Of a DNA stretch of 64,000 bases, positions 1 to 12,190 are shown piece after piece (the stretch's first letter is position 1; each line of letters opens with the position of its first letter). The translations under genes and the position numbers were made by a program. Source of the DNA: Arion vulgaris (lineage: Eukaryota > Mollusca > Gastropoda > Stylommatophora > Arionidae); contig CM036759.1 of NCBI GenBank assembly GCA_020796225.1, positions 20,843,813 to 20,907,812 on the forward strand. Direction: 5' to 3'. Below the pieces are notes generated by a model that saw nothing but the letters and a program-made list of their open reading frames with translations, had not been told where the DNA came from and did no database searches.

Positions 1-164
1 AACTCTATGGTGCAGTGTGCGGCTAATAGCGTGCAACGGACTTCCGCTGTGGCGCAGTGTGCGACTTAAAGCGTGGAAAGAGTTAATTATCATATTATTT
101 ATGACATAATTATTATTTGCTATTAATGAGTATTACTTAAATTAATTATAATCTATATTACTAC

Positions 165-1190
165 TTTGAACTATCATATGGCCGTCCATCGCAAGCGAGG
201 ATGACAACAATCTCAGACGTGTGCTGCTGCACCTCTCTGGTGTGTGCGGAAGTGACTGTAGAGTCCAATCCTAGAACAGAATCCCCTACCACAGGTGGGA
301 CATACATGATCAAGCTTAGACATGTGTGCGTTGTGTGCTCTGTCTTTTCACGCAGCTCGTTTTCTCTGTGCCTCAACAACACAATGATTTTCAGCTATGC
401 AGGTTCCTCTTTTGTTGTTACAGCGCCACATTTGGCGATCTTGCACAAGGGATTCCCAGCACGTGGTGTCTATATCAAAGCATTTCAGGACACTCTAAGA
501 GTGTCTTTAAAGCGTTTTTTCTGTCCACCAGCTGCACGTCTGCCCCCTTCAAGTTTGCCATACATCAACTGTTTTGGGATACATTAATCAGGCAATCGAC
601 AACATGACCGACCCATCTCACTTGGGCCTTCTGCAACAGGGTGTTCACGCTTGGGATCTTTGCTCTTGTGAGGACTTTCGGTCTGGAATTTTTTCCTACC
701 AGTTTATTTTTAGTATTCTTCGTAGACAGCTTGTGTTTAAGTGGTTTAATTTTGTTGCGTGTCTGCTATACTGTCCATATCTGCTGCTGACAGCAGCGTG
801 GTTAGCATTATGGCCTGGTAAACTTTCAGCTTTGTAGCTACGCTTATCCCCTCCGCTCCCACACAGTGACGCTTAACCTTCCGAATGCAGCACTGGCTTT
901 GGATATCCTACTGTTGAACTCAGAATCTATGTTTGCCGATATGGATAAGAGGTTGCCAAGATATGCACATTTGTCAGTTGGCAGGCGACGCTGGTGTTTA
1001 ATGTTGATGACTAGATCGTAGTACTGCTCTCTAGGGGCGGGCTGGAACATGACCTGTTTTTTTGGTGTTAATGGTGAGGCCAAACTTATCACAGGTCATT
1101 GAGAACTTGTCCATGTAAGTCTGCATTTCTTCCTCAGAGTTGGTAGCAGCTAGGGTGCAGTCATCAGCAAACAGCAGGTTTGAGATAGTT
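165..1190 (-). mobile_element. LINE fragment, RT palm to 3' end, pseudogenised
   Basis: The minus strand shows a reverse-transcriptase FADDCTLAAT motif near 1190-1150, then TINTKKTG, QPAPRE, YLG and the ISKASAAFGRL block (near 900). Further on come a KLKVYQAI segment and a basic tail with GGRRAAGGQKRRFKDTLR near 540-480. Stops and frameshifts break it throughout. A second copy of its last ~400 bp lies in galectin intron 2 (29830-30190). RTE/CR1-like LINE without RNase H; the clade call is inference. Confidence 0.8.
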
Positions 1191-2223
1191 GATTCTTTTA
1201 GAACTATACGAACTATAGTGAGTCAGTGACTGATGTCATCACTGATAGTCTTGACTCTATATAGTATACATATTCACATATAGCAACTTTAATCTATAGA
1301 CTACTAACTACTATATATAAATATTGTATTATTATATTTGTGTAATGTGTTACACAACTGTCAGTGTCACAACACACACTCAGTCTTTTACTTTAGTTTT
1401 GCGAATTACCGAAGATGCCCAAATAAAGACAAACAAGTATGGCAACAAATGAATCAGGTGTAGTGTGTTAGTGTTACTGTGTAGCAGTGAGTAAAGTAGT
1501 GTAAACACAAGCTGCGGTTAGTTTTAAAGTTCCCCATCTTGTGAAACAACAAATCTCATACGTCAGGTCAAAGTAGTCGTAGCTAAACATGATAATGGCA
1601 TGCACTTGAATGAATGAATGAAAATGAATGACACCACATCAGAATGAGAATGATAGCGAATTTTAGGAAAATAATTAAATACGTACCCCAAGTCAAATAC
1701 TGCAAATATTGACTCGTCAACTGAAGTCGAACAGGAAAGTTTTTAATATTTGAGTGGTAAAACCATACTTGCTAACAGAATCTGTAAAGCCTGGAACGTC
1801 TGTTGTATTAGACATATAAGTCATGTGTGGATAGTGGATTTTTCCAATCTTCTGCAAAAATATCTCTGAAAGATGACGCCTTAGAAAGTAAACACCGGAA
1901 ATATACATATAAGCAGATATGGTCATGCGCAATTAAAGATCTTCTTGATAATGGTTATTCGTAATTTTACTTAATATAACCTGCCATCTCAAATCAATGT
2001 TTTAGCTCTTAGACATGTTGTGAGAATGACACTAAGAATGTGTCAACGTGTTAAGAATGACACTACAAGATGTTGTCTTTTTTTATTTGAATCTAAAGCA
2101 CTCTTCACTGTTTGGCGCAATTGTCGATCATAAATAAAGATCATGGATGAATTTCGGTGTCTATTTCCCGGGGGCCTTATATACCTAGTATATACCTAAT
2201 ATACCTAAGATATAGAAAGCAAG
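1191..2223. other. AT-rich intergenic DNA
   Basis: No protein or RNA homology seen. There is a short imperfect tandem of TATACCTAA-like units at about 2175-2215. Confidence 0.4.
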
Positions 2224-2620
2224 TTGAATGCATTTGAAAATAGATGTCTGCAAAAAATAATGAATATAAAATGGAACGAATTCAGGAGAAGTGATGAAAT
2301 CAGAGACATGTCTGGTCAACCACTAGTGACAACTGTTATAAGAAAGAGAAGATGGAGATATGTTGGGCACACCTTGGGGAGAAATGATCAACGAATATCA
2401 AAGCAGGCATTGAAGTGGCATGCAAAGGGTTCAAGAAAGAGAGGTCGAGCTAAAGAGACCCTGAAACGAACTTTGCTGAGAGAGGCAGGAAATATCGGTC
2501 TCAGTTCCATGGAGGAGATTGAGCGAGTTGCCCAGGATAGAGAGGTATGGAAAAATTACTTGCAGGCCCTATGTAACGTATAACGGTACGAGAGGAATTA
2601 TTATTATTATTATTAATATA
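2224..2620 (+). mobile_element. LINE 3' end with a (TTA)n tail
   Basis: An open frame of 119 codons encodes the C-terminal region of an AP-endonuclease type LINE: FENRCLQKIMNIKW, then KRRWRYVGHTLGRN, LKWHAKGSRKRGRAKET and DREVW. The W.YVGH.LR and G.RKRGR.K.T blocks are family hallmarks. It is 5' truncated and followed by an ATT microsatellite at 2597-2617, as expected for an RTE-type 3' tail. Confidence 0.8.
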
Positions 2621-3540
2621 CCTAGTACCTGTATAAACCACAAACGTATCCTTACTTTTTTGGGATGCTGTTCACAAGACCTAATCACTTAGCGTACACG
2701 GTACACCAATTCACCACAGAGCATCGGTGTGTGAAACATCCAGAATTGCAGCAGCAGAAGATATGTCCAGCTCAATAAGACAAATCTGAATAGCAATACA
2801 TTATCTAATCATTGCAAATATTAATTGCCCTCACTGTCGAAGAACCTTTCAAACCACATCATACTCATATGATCAGTCATATACGCACCAATAGACTGAC
2901 TCGACCCAAGTAATCGTTCTTATCCATTGAATGAACAGTGGTCTTCATAACTCATGGTGAACTAGCAAAAGCAGGCACTTCATCCTTGCAGCTCTGCAAA
3001 TAACTGCGTGCTGCAATCTATTTCTTATAAAGTAAGATCTCACTCAGCTACAGTGCATAAACTCCGCAGAACCTACGGGTGTCCCCATGTAATGGCATTA
3101 ATTATGTTTGCCAGAGCAGTGACTTTTTCAGCATACTCTTGTCGATCTTAAACTGCCATTGGTTCTTCTACGTGCTCAACTTTAATACACAAACATCGCT
3201 TAATCGTCTGTTTCTGATAGCAGTGGACACTCGACGAGTACTCTATTTAAGGTCAGGCAGGGCCCACTGAAAAGTAGCAAAATCCCTCAACATCGAAAAT
3301 GAACGCAACTCGTTTGAAACGTGTAGCTAGCATCACATGATGTATGGTACCGAAGTATGAAGAATGAGCATGCATCTAGAAGTTACAATCAAAACTCTTG
3401 ACATGTGAATGCATTATAAAAGAGTCGTATTTTATGTGCACAATAGATAACACATTTAGAACTCGTAAAAAATATAACGGATGGAGATAAAAATATCAAA
3501 TTTAAAAAGGAGTAAATAAAATGCTTTGCGTACATATAAA
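2621..3540. other. Unassigned intergenic DNA
   Basis: No coding, RNA or repeat signal that I can name. Confidence 0.3.
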
Positions 3541-3547
3541 TACATTG

Positions 3548-3792
3548 AAAATCGTGGCATATCCTTTACAGGGCTTAGCCATCGACCACAGTAAACGAGA
3601 AGTCAATTTTCTTGGCACCCCTTATACGTTCAGTAGTTAGCCATTGTTTTCTGAACGGTGATGTCTATTTTTACCGTTCGTAAAAATCCAAAGGAACTAA
3701 TTTGCTTCCAAACTTGCCTGCCGCGGAGTTTGAACCAGGTACGCTTGAGTTGTGATCTAACTCACTATCGCTTAAGCTACAGACGCTCACTA
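3548..3792 (-). mobile_element. SINE-H copy
   Basis: On the minus strand a tRNA-like head (GAGCGTCTGTAGCTTAAGC...) is followed by a B-box-like GGTTCAAACTC. The body shares the blocks ...CCGTTCAGAAA and ...GATGG..A.GTCCT..AAGGATAT with copies at 28930-29165, 32735-32960 and 50620-50870. No coding capacity. Confidence 0.75.
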
Positions 3793-4094
3793 GAAATACA
3801 TTACGTTGATAAAATTAGTTGTTGGTTAATAGAACACAACATTATTCCCGGCATATCGATGTGTACTCAGTCTCTCCGAATAGATGTCAAATGATATGTA
3901 GGTTGACAGTTCTTGTGGCGTGCTGATAAATAGTCGGTTCCTGCTCTGCTGGTGTCCGTCTGACACGTGCTATGATTGGTTCTAAATCACCGTATGTATA
4001 TTTCGCTACTTCAATTATATTTACATTATCAAGCAAGCGTCCATGGACCATATGTTTCTTTTATCGATATTAATATGAATTTTTAGTCTACGTT

Positions 4095-4372
4095 CACTCC
4101 TCTCTCTTTCTCTTTAGCCTGTTACGCCCTTTGCGTTTAGGGCAGCAACAAACATACGCCATTCTTTCCTGTTCATGACCTTCCTCTTTATTGTGTTCCA
4201 GCTATGATTCATTTCCTTCAGTTCTTGCTCTATCGTTCTCCTCCAGGTCGTCTTGGATCTTCCACGCTTTCCCCTACCCTCTGGAGTCCATCTCAGTGCA
4301 GTTTTCGTGTCGGAGCAAGTCTCCATGCGCATCACATGTCCAATCCATCTCCACTACGTTTACTCCACTTCA
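4095..4372 (-). mobile_element. LINE 3' end fragment
   Basis: The minus frame encodes MRMETCSDTKTALRWTPEGR, then KRGRSKTTWRRTIEQELKEM and RKEWRMFVAALNAKGVTG. Near-identical sequence lies at 37568-38214, so these are two copies of one LINE family. 5' truncated. Confidence 0.85.
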
Positions 4373-4389
4373 CATTAAATAAATTTTAA

Positions 4390-5330
4390 CACATATTTTA
4401 TTTTTTATTTGAAATTGATCTTATTTTATTTATTTGGGCTCCACAATATGTGCTTTCAAAACAGGTCTGTCAGCTCATTTATCGTCGCAAACTTTCCTAC
4501 ATACATACAGCAGAATATAAAACGTAATTTCTCCAAGACTAGGCGCAGCTAATATACCATCAATATCGAATGTTATATTTGCCCGAAAAAGGTATAAAAG
4601 AAACATGTTTGTATGATAAAAAGAAAAGGGAAATCTTAAATTTGTCTCGCGCGCTTTGATAAAAAATTTTTTTAAAGATGATTACAGTTTTTAACTACTA
4701 CAGCCGTTCACAAATGTTTTCATCCTTTACCGCTGTGCATGTTCATTCATCTAGCATAATGACCGACTGATCACGCTATGAAATGTATACATTTGTAACC
4801 AACTTTACGAACTCATAACTTGATTACGAAAACACGTTAAGAGGTGTAAATGGTCGCGTTGACCTACACATTTCTTCAAGAAAAAGCTATCCAAATTTTA
4901 TTAATCCGGAGTTTGACGTTCTCGAGTTTTATATGTGACACACAAACAGACAATCAGTTTTATAATTAAGATTCGGCTTCTGCATACAGTTTGTTATTCC
5001 ATGCATCCAATCCCAATCGAAGGCAGAAGAACTCTGAAGTTACAACTGACGAACTAAGGCTGATAAATCGCTGTGTGGTTTCTTAAAATGATATATCCAC
5101 CACAGCTAGAAATATATTCAATTCGAAACTATCTAAGGTGAAGCAAATGATACGTTATAACTAAATACGTGTTTCGTTTTTTTCAACACTTGTCTTTAGA
5201 CATGTTCAACTCTCCGCAGCCCATAATTTTACAAATCCTGTTTGACAATATACAAGCAGCCGTTGTAGTTGGAACATAGCCAGAAATAAGACTGAATAGA
5301 CCTGCGGATAGAGAAGCAATATGTAGAGCT
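4390..5330. other. AT-rich intergenic DNA
   Basis: No recognised gene or repeat. Confidence 0.3.
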
Positions 5331-5546
5331 TTCTAACGAGTGACATATATATTGGAAAGTAGCAGTGACTCAGGACATGATCGTTGTCTTGCCTTGAAGA
5401 TTTGGAAAAGCATAAGATAACTCGGATTCACAATCTGGTGGCGGAGAATAAAGGAATTAACACAGTGAACCCTACTTTGATTGATGTATCTTTGAACAGC
5501 ACAGAGGGCCATTTCATTTCTAGTAATAGGGTACCTAGCTATTTCT

Positions 5547-5668
5547 TTCTGTTCACACTTGCTTATTGTACACTTTTTTTGTTCACACTTGTTGTACACT
5601 CTTTCTGTTCACGCTTGCTTATTGTACACTTTTTTTGTTCACACTTGCTAATTTTACGCTTTTTCTGT
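5547..5668. repeat. Short minisatellite, about 30-bp units
   Basis: About four imperfect copies of a TTCACACTTGCTTATTGTACACTTTT-like unit. The open frames across it are repeat artefacts. It abuts the LINE end that starts at 5660. Confidence 0.75.
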
Positions 5669-5958
5669 TCATCATCAGGTGCCGTGCCGGCTGGCGTAGG
5701 CGATCATGGATCTCCACAAATCTCTGTCGGTGTTTGCTATCAACTCAGATGTTGAAGCTCTACCGTGCCATGAAGTCAGGCTATCCACAATTTTCTCTCT
5801 CTGTTTTCCTCTGTCTCGTCTACCCTCGATTTTACCGGTTGTCACAGTGTATTCTAAACCTCCCCTTCTCATCACATGCCCGAAAAATGATGACAGCCTC
5901 TTTCTTATATTGATGATAAGCCTTCTCTGTGTCTTGATCCCATTCAATACCTCAACAT
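5660..5958 (-). mobile_element. LINE 3' end, HGR/GT-ending family
   Basis: The minus frame reads KTQRRLIINIRKRLSSFFGH, then VMRRGGLEYTVTTGKIEGRR, REKIVDSLTSWHGRAS and DLWRSMIAYASRHGT, then a TGATGATGA tail. A + strand copy is at 51880-52335 and a decayed one at 41395-41660. This is the C-terminal basic region of a non-LTR element. Confidence 0.8.
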
Positions 5959-5960
5959 TA

Positions 5961-6232
5961 TTATAAGGAAGCGAAGGTGGAAATATTTAGGTCATGTTCT
6001 TAGATCAGACGAAAAGAGACTAAATTAACAAGTCCTTATGTGGTCACCAGTTGGGAAAAGAAAACGTGGAAAACCTAAGACCACTCTTCGAAGAACAATC
6101 CTACAAGGAAGTAAACTAATGGGATGTAAAACCATAATAGATCTCCAACTGCTAGCAGCGAACCGCATTATATGGAGATCTAAAACCTCTGCCTTATGTG
6201 CCTTCTTTGGCACGAAGGGAACAAACTAACTA
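5961..6232 (+). mobile_element. LINE 3' end fragment
   Basis: The + strand encodes IRKRRWKYLGHVLRSDEKR, then WSPVGKRKRGKPKTTLRRTI, DLQLLAANRIIWRS and ALCAFFGTKGTN. It is directly adjacent to the opposite-strand LINE end at 5660-5958. A shorter minus copy is in galectin intron 8 (40622-40715). Confidence 0.8.
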
Positions 6233-6359
6233 ATAGAGTACCTAAGCTTTTTTTTCATGACGAGGGTGTATAGAAACCACATATCTTCAATTATGTGTAC
6301 GATATAAATACTACACGACATTGGGCCCATAGACAAAAGTCAAAGCGCTCCTCAATCTT

Positions 6360-6510
6360 TGAAGAAGAGTACATGTCTTTAAAGCAATCTTTTGCCCGCC
6401 TGTCCAGCGTGTTTGTAGCGCGTTGGAATGCGAGTGACCGAAGGGTTACGATGTCCATGGCGCCGAGCCGAAGAGCTGAAAAGCTCAAGTGCTTCTGGAT
6501 CGGGGGAAAA
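6360..6510 (+). mobile_element. SINE-F fragment
   Basis: Contains the head CCAGCGTGTTTGTAGCGCGTTGGA and the inner block CGAAG.GTTACGATGTCCATGGCGC..AGCCGAAGAGCTGAAA. The same blocks occur inverted at 34160-34412 and, head only, at 12290-12345. The middle, including the B box, is deleted here. Confidence 0.6.
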
Positions 6511-7280
6511 AAAGTAATCTTGAGCACAGAATGCTTTAGCCAGGTTAAACATGGGTATAATCGTATTTAATCCGCATGCCCTGCAACTTCTTACACGATG
6601 AAATGATCAGACTATTCGCTACATTTATCCCGCACTGCGGAGATTGCACTAGTTTTTAGATGTCAGGGATTGCTTTCACTATTTTTTTTTTTTTTAATAT
6701 ATACCTGAAGAAAAGATAATTTGAAAAAGAACTACTTTCTTATTGATAACGAGTATACATCAGCAGCTAGATGATACATTTTCTTGATATTCAGAAAGAT
6801 CATTGTGAGGGATTAATTATTGAGTCTACAAAAACAAAACGAATGGCAATGAGACATTCGTATCTTGACAACCATCAGATTCGACACCAGCTCTTCAGTA
6901 TAATATTTGCGCCTGAATCACGTCGGGATGAAAGCGTCAAAGAGAACATTGATCTTTTCTACAATACCAAATAAAATCTTAACATAGATAACATTTGAAA
7001 CTGCACAATCTAAATCAATATTTAAAATATGAAATATGCAGGCAGTTTACATAAGCAGGTTTCCATTGATTTGCAATTTTCCGATTAAAGCTCTGAATAA
7101 ATATTACTCATTGACACCATTCTGCAGACGTGTTAGCCAAACAGTTTTCATAGTGTCTAGACGTTGTTATCAACGCAGACAAGTGCACATTAGAAGGTTT
7201 TTTTTTACCAACTGTTAACAAAGAAAACCATAAATCACTTTATCTTTGTATGGTGGAACTGGTGTACTTAAAATGACATA
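6511..7280. other. AT-rich intergenic DNA
   Basis: A 15-nt T run at 6681-6695; otherwise no feature recognised. Confidence 0.3.
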
Positions 7281-7294
7281 GTCTCTTGAGCCAT

Positions 7295-8358
7295 CATCAT
7301 CATTAATCCTCTCCGCTCCTCGTGGAGCATAGGGCCTCAACAGTTGTTCGCCACTCTTCTCGGTCTCTGGCTGTTCTTTTTATGTTCTCCCAGGTCAATT
7401 GAGCACTCTTCAGCTCCTCAGTAAGACCTCGTCTCCAAGTCTGCTTAGGGCGTCCTCTTTTTCGTTTTCCTGCGGGTTCCACTCGAGCACCTGTCTAGTG
7501 ACACTCGACTGTGTCTTCCGCAAGGTATGGCCTATCCATCGCCATCTTCTCCTCTTGACCTGTGTCATCATAGGTTCCTGCCCTGTTCTTATCCACAGAT
7601 CCGTGTTTGTAACTCTATCATACCATCTCAATCTGAGAATCCGCCGCAAACATCCGTTGACAAAGGTCTGGATCTTATTTGTATTTGCCCTAGTGACTCG
7701 CCAAGTTTCCGAGTCATACAGCAACACCGACTTCACATTTGAGCTGAAAATCCTGAGCTTTGTTTTCGTGGAGATGGCAGCGGACTTCCACACCATGTGC
7801 AGGATCGCAAAGGCATGTCGGGCCTTCCTAATCCTAGCATTAATGTCCTCATCTGTACCTCCTGATCTGTTGATCTTACTTCCAAGGTAGACAAATTCAT
7901 CCACATCTTCTATGTCCCTTCCCACAATCCGTATTGGATCTTGCTGTATGTTGTTGCTACGCATTACTTTAGTCTTCTCTTGACTGATTTTAAGGCCGAC
8001 TCGTTGTGCCGTTTGTGCCAGAGCATCCACTTTTTCCTGCATGTCTTGTAGTCTATGCGAAAGCAAGGCGAGATCGTCCGCAAAATCCAGGTCTTCTAGC
8101 TTTGACATAAGTGTCCACTGTATGCCTTTTCCAGACCTGTCGTAGGCTGTGCGTGTGACCCAATCAAGTAGCACCAAGAAGAGGAGGGGGACAGCAGGCA
8201 TCCCTGTCTAACACCAGTAGTGACCTGGAACTCCTCTGACAGTCTTCCATCATGAATAACCTGGCAGGCAAACCCCTCATACAGCTGCCTGATGATGTCG
8301 ACAGTCTTCTCCGGCACCCCATAGTTTCTTAGGATCCCCACATTGATTTCCTATCTAT
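7295..8358 (-). mobile_element. 5'-truncated RTE-like LINE with a 14-bp target duplication
   Basis: The minus strand starts in the RT domain (YGVPEKTVDIIRQLY, GVRQGCLLSP near 8190) and continues with DLDFADDLALLS, GLKISQEKTKVM, YLGSKINRSGG, CLRRILRLRWYDRVTN and RRRWRWIGHTLRK. There is a frame break near 8190 and another near 7440. The element is bounded by GTCTCTTGAGCCAT at 7281-7294 and 8359-8372, an exact target-site duplication, with an ATCATCATCATTAAT-like 3' tail. It looks fairly young compared with its neighbours. Confidence 0.92.
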
Positions 8359-8372
8359 GTCTCTTGAGCCAT

Positions 8373-9190
8373 ACTCTGCAGTATTTCAAGAACGTGACCA
8401 TACATGATATAGCTTACATTACAGAAAACCCTATTATACTTCCTGTTACTAGAACCAGTACACCAAAAATAAAATACGACTGAAAAGAACTTTCATACCT
8501 GGTCTGAGATGGGGCGGGGGATGGGGGATAATAGCATGCACCGACGATACGGTATTTTCCCCATCAAACATGTCATCCATACAGAACATACTCCAAACCG
8601 TCCAACAACACAATATATAAGGCGGATGGAAAATAAACATACAGAAACCCCACATAATGTGAATAGGGAAGTGAAATTACAAATCTGATTTCCCTTTCGA
8701 ATTATTACTAGTAAATAAAATTAAGTTGTTCAGCGTCTTTTTTCACTGCACACCTGTAAAAGAAAACAAAGAAATAGGGCAGAGTTTATTAACAGAGATT
8801 AAGAGACACTTAGAACTATGCCAACACACAACCAACACAATCTTCGGTATAAGCATAGTAGTTACCACCTACTAGATCACACCAAGAATACTATACACAC
8901 ACAACGTTTTCCACCCACTACCAAAAGTAATGACAGACATACACAGGGCCGGGTGGTATAATTTCTCAGTATGATGCAAGTCTTCAAAATGCCGCCTCTG
9001 AAATGTTTTATCTTTAAAATATCCTTCAATTATAATTTTTATTTCGCTGCTTATGCCGCTCCAAATACGGCGCCGCCTGATGCAGCCGCTTCTCTGTATC
9101 ATAGCACAGCACGGCCTTGGACATACATTTAAACATCAGAAACTACATCTTCAAAAACACAACTCACGTCATTGCAACAAAAACACTAAT
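8373..9190. other. Intergenic DNA
   Basis: No gene or repeat recognised. A G-rich run lies near 8505-8525. Confidence 0.3.
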
Positions 9191-9199
9191 ACAGTACAG

Positions 9200-9240
9200 A
9201 GAGAGAGAGAGAGAGAGAGAGAGCTAGATAGAGAGAGGCA
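9200..9240. repeat. (GA)n microsatellite
   Basis: An uninterrupted AG run, then CTAGATAGAGAGAG. Confidence 0.9.
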
Positions 9241-9806
9241 GAATCTCCATTCAAGATAAGAATATAAACACAGAGAATCTAATTTTCTCAGAAAAGATGA
9301 TTAAACAACACAAGAAGTATCACTACATTGGCCTCAGAAAAGCACAATTACACCTAGTAAGCAACGCAACACAGCACCATTTCGGCACCTTGACCGTTTC
9401 TACTATATAGCAATGCATCCAAAGCATAAAAGACAACTCTCTGCAGACGAAACAAACAAGAAACTTAAGACTGCATGGTATTCATCTTTCTGGTGCAGTA
9501 ATCTAAGTGACAAATACTTATGCGATGAGATTTCAGCACTATCTCTGAAGCCCAGCAACGTCGGTCGGCAGAAATTGTCGTGCCCATGACAACAAATTGA
9601 CTAGTCTTATCATTTACCAGTACGGTTGATACTAAAATGACGCCATAGCACGACAGACATAGATATAGGCAGGCAGTCTTTTCCATTCAGGTGTCGAAGT
9701 GTATGCAGACTGATTGTTTTTGTGACCCGCTAGTTAAACATTTTCCCTATTCTGCCCCACAGGCATTCACTTCAGCATGTACAACGTGTTATCCCCAAAA
9801 AAGGAT
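9241..9806. other. Intergenic DNA
   Basis: No recognised coding or repeat feature. Confidence 0.3.
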
Positions 9807-10030
9807 TCAAAAGCGAAGGATTGACTCAATTGCATCGGGTATCCCCATATGGCTCCGTCCCTGTCGGTAGAGATGGCATGCAATATGCCGAGAGCATTGC
9901 ACAAAGCACGAACTCAAGAGCTTCTTCGGCAACAATCCTAGGTATCTCATGAAAAATTGCACACGTATCTCGTTCAGGATTCGAACCACAACTTTTAGCA
10001 CGACAGGCAAACGACTTAACCACTTCGCAG
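9807..10030 (-). mobile_element. SINE-B copy (tRNA-derived)
   Basis: On the minus strand: a tRNA-like head GACGTCTGCGAAGTGGTTAAG (A-box region), a B box GGTTCGAATCC near 9975, then a body ending GCAATTGAGTCAATCCTTCGC. The best-preserved relative is at 54227-54440. No coding capacity. Confidence 0.85.
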
Positions 10031-10054
10031 ACGTCCCGCCGTCCCCGCCCAACT

Positions 10055-11235
10055 CCTAAAATCGCTGGCTAGATTCAATATCAATTTTAGTGTCATTCAT
10101 ACACAGCGCTCGCCGAGAACAGAAGGATGTCACCATAATGCACATTTTACTCCGGCAATGGTTGTTGTTGATGCAAGTCTATCTACTCTCTCATTACCAC
10201 GAAAACCTTCATATTCAGGACGACAGTAGAATTACGTAAGCGCATGTAGGATGGAAGCTTCGACAGACGACATCCACTCTTACAACCGTTTTGGACTTCC
10301 AAAGACTCGACTGAGAGTCGGACACAATAGTGACCTCAGTAAATGTGAGTTGCAGAGAGCCATTGAAGGGTAGCAGTAACGACTTGAACCATCATCATCA
10401 TACTGGAAGTAATTACCCTGTATGCTTTCTTCCGCTCTGCAACAACCCTGCCATGTGCAATAGCTTATAAATCTCCTGATTGAGTTCTCATCAAGATGCA
10501 AAGACCCATCAGTAGTTATCCTTACAGTAACATCATTTTCCTCTGCATTAACTCCTTGTGGACCAAACGCCACACTATGTGGCGTTAGGTTGGACGTTGT
10601 TTTACAGGAGCCATATTTAAGAGGGCGTTTTTTATTCTAAAATCAGATGGCTCCACTAAGAGTTAACAGCTACGCACTGCTTAATTGAGAGTTCGGCTTT
10701 CTTATTAAACCAATCTCTACATTTCCTCCCAAGAATAATGATAACAGTGTGAGAAAAGTTGTTCTATTCTTCTCCTTTCGTTAGGGTCGCAATTGTGGTC
10801 ATCTGGTCAATTATTATTTAAAATTGAACTATCATTGACTCGTTACACTTGCTCTCTCAATATCATTAGTATTCCTGTGAAGTGGACGTATCTGATTCGC
10901 AGTAACTCACCTATACGTTTTGTTCTGGGCATATCATGGTGAGCATATAGTAACAGTGTGTTAAGTATATTCTTATCATCTTCACAATGGAAGAATGTCT
11001 AACGCATCCGAAGACTATACACGTGCCTTCATTCTCAACACGTTTAAGATGCACACATTGTGACTTGATATCGTAAGAATGTCAGGTCATTAATCACAAC
11101 AGACGCAACTAGTTGATGGAACAGAAGGAAGATCAGTCGCTACTCGAGGTGTGCGCTTACATCTTTGAGAGCTGTTAGACTGTTCTTGTAACGTGTATTA
11201 GGTTCAACGTGATGTTTGAAAGATAAACCATGATA
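10055..11235 (-). mobile_element. RNase H-bearing LINE fragment, interrupted by a MITE
   Basis: Colinear with the better copy at 60975-62258: an RNase H block (YTDGS equivalent near 10500, DSQSM equivalent near 10310), then the upstream RT thumb region (10670-11235), all on minus. Frameshifts everywhere. A 119-bp TTAA-flanked MITE splits it at 10548-10666. The homologue at 61640 lacks the MITE, which confirms the insertion. Confidence 0.8.
10548..10666. mobile_element. TTAA-flanked MITE, copy 1
   Basis: TTAA at both ends (10548-10551, 10663-10666). Terminal inverted repeats are CTCCTTGTGGACC at the left and GCTCCACTAAGAG at the right. An internal palindrome, ACGCCAC...GTGGCGT, follows the left end. 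It has no ORF. The TTAA duplication is as in piggyBac-type elements. Copy 2 is at 29220-29362. Confidence 0.85.
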
Positions 11236-11804
11236 AAAGGTTATCCAAGATAGTGCAACCTTTCACGAAGTTCGATAGCTTGTCTATAAAAGGTGACTCA
11301 GAGTAGGTCAGTTTTTACTATGATACTATTCAAAGAACACCACAATATACACGCCTTCTCAACATTGATCTGACATCAAGAATTCATATACCAACGGGAG
11401 ATGGCATACACAATTCATTAAAAGTCGTCGACAATTTTTTGACTAATCAATCTAGTCTTATATATTAAGATCGTCAAAATAAAAAGGCAGTAAAGCTTCC
11501 CACAAGTGCAAGTATACCTTGCCCACACTGTACATGAATATTTCAAGCCCGTATCGGGCTCACTAGTCATCTACGCACACACAGACAAACATAACGCAAC
11601 TACATTTCCTTGGATGAACATTTGTGTGGTCATCATCACCCGTGATGGACGAGCATCATCATCATATATTAAGATGTAATCTGCAATAGTAAATATCAGA
11701 TCTATGAAAAATTATAGCTCGACTGGCTGTATTGTGGCTATATTTGCAGTGTATATGTTAACAACACACGTGATAGAAGAGAACATTGTTGTAATCCCAT
11801 AAAT
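11236..11804. other. Intergenic DNA
   Basis: Only short ATC/CAT runs at 11630-11665; nothing else recognised. Confidence 0.3.
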
Positions 11805-12190
11805 ATCTCTGCATGGTCTATGATTCCTCTTCTTCTTTTCTCTAATCCTGTCAGAGCGCCAGGATAAGAAGAGATTTCTAGAGCAGGCTTTTGTGTGCGC
11901 TTCATAAACAGTGTTTTTCATTGCCTCTGCTATTTCCTAGGTCCAACTTTTGCGTGGACGGTCTTTTGCTTTGTATCCACTGTATTGGAGTTATAGTGCT
12001 CTTTGATGCGCACTGTCTGTTGGTAATCTGCTCATGTGGCTGAAAACCATTTAATTTGTTGTTTCTTGACGAAGTTCAGTATTGATGTAGTACTCACTTT
12101 TTTCCCTCGATGTCTTCATTTCTAAACCGGTCTCTTCTTGATACTCCCAGCATTTTGTGTAGACACATCATCTCTATTGTTCTAGTTCTT
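11805..12190 (-). mobile_element. LINE 3' end fragment
   Basis: The minus strand resembles the + copies at 46380-46725 and 22615-22945: EAHTKACSRNLFLSWRSDRIRE at 11910-11845, then the upstream region with many stops. Another minus copy lies at 43225-43560. Confidence 0.75.

Noticed and set aside
2155..2215. Promoter from TATATA-rich sequence
   Set aside because: Short TATACCTAA tandem in AT-rich DNA, with no gene start following; the next feature is a truncated LINE.
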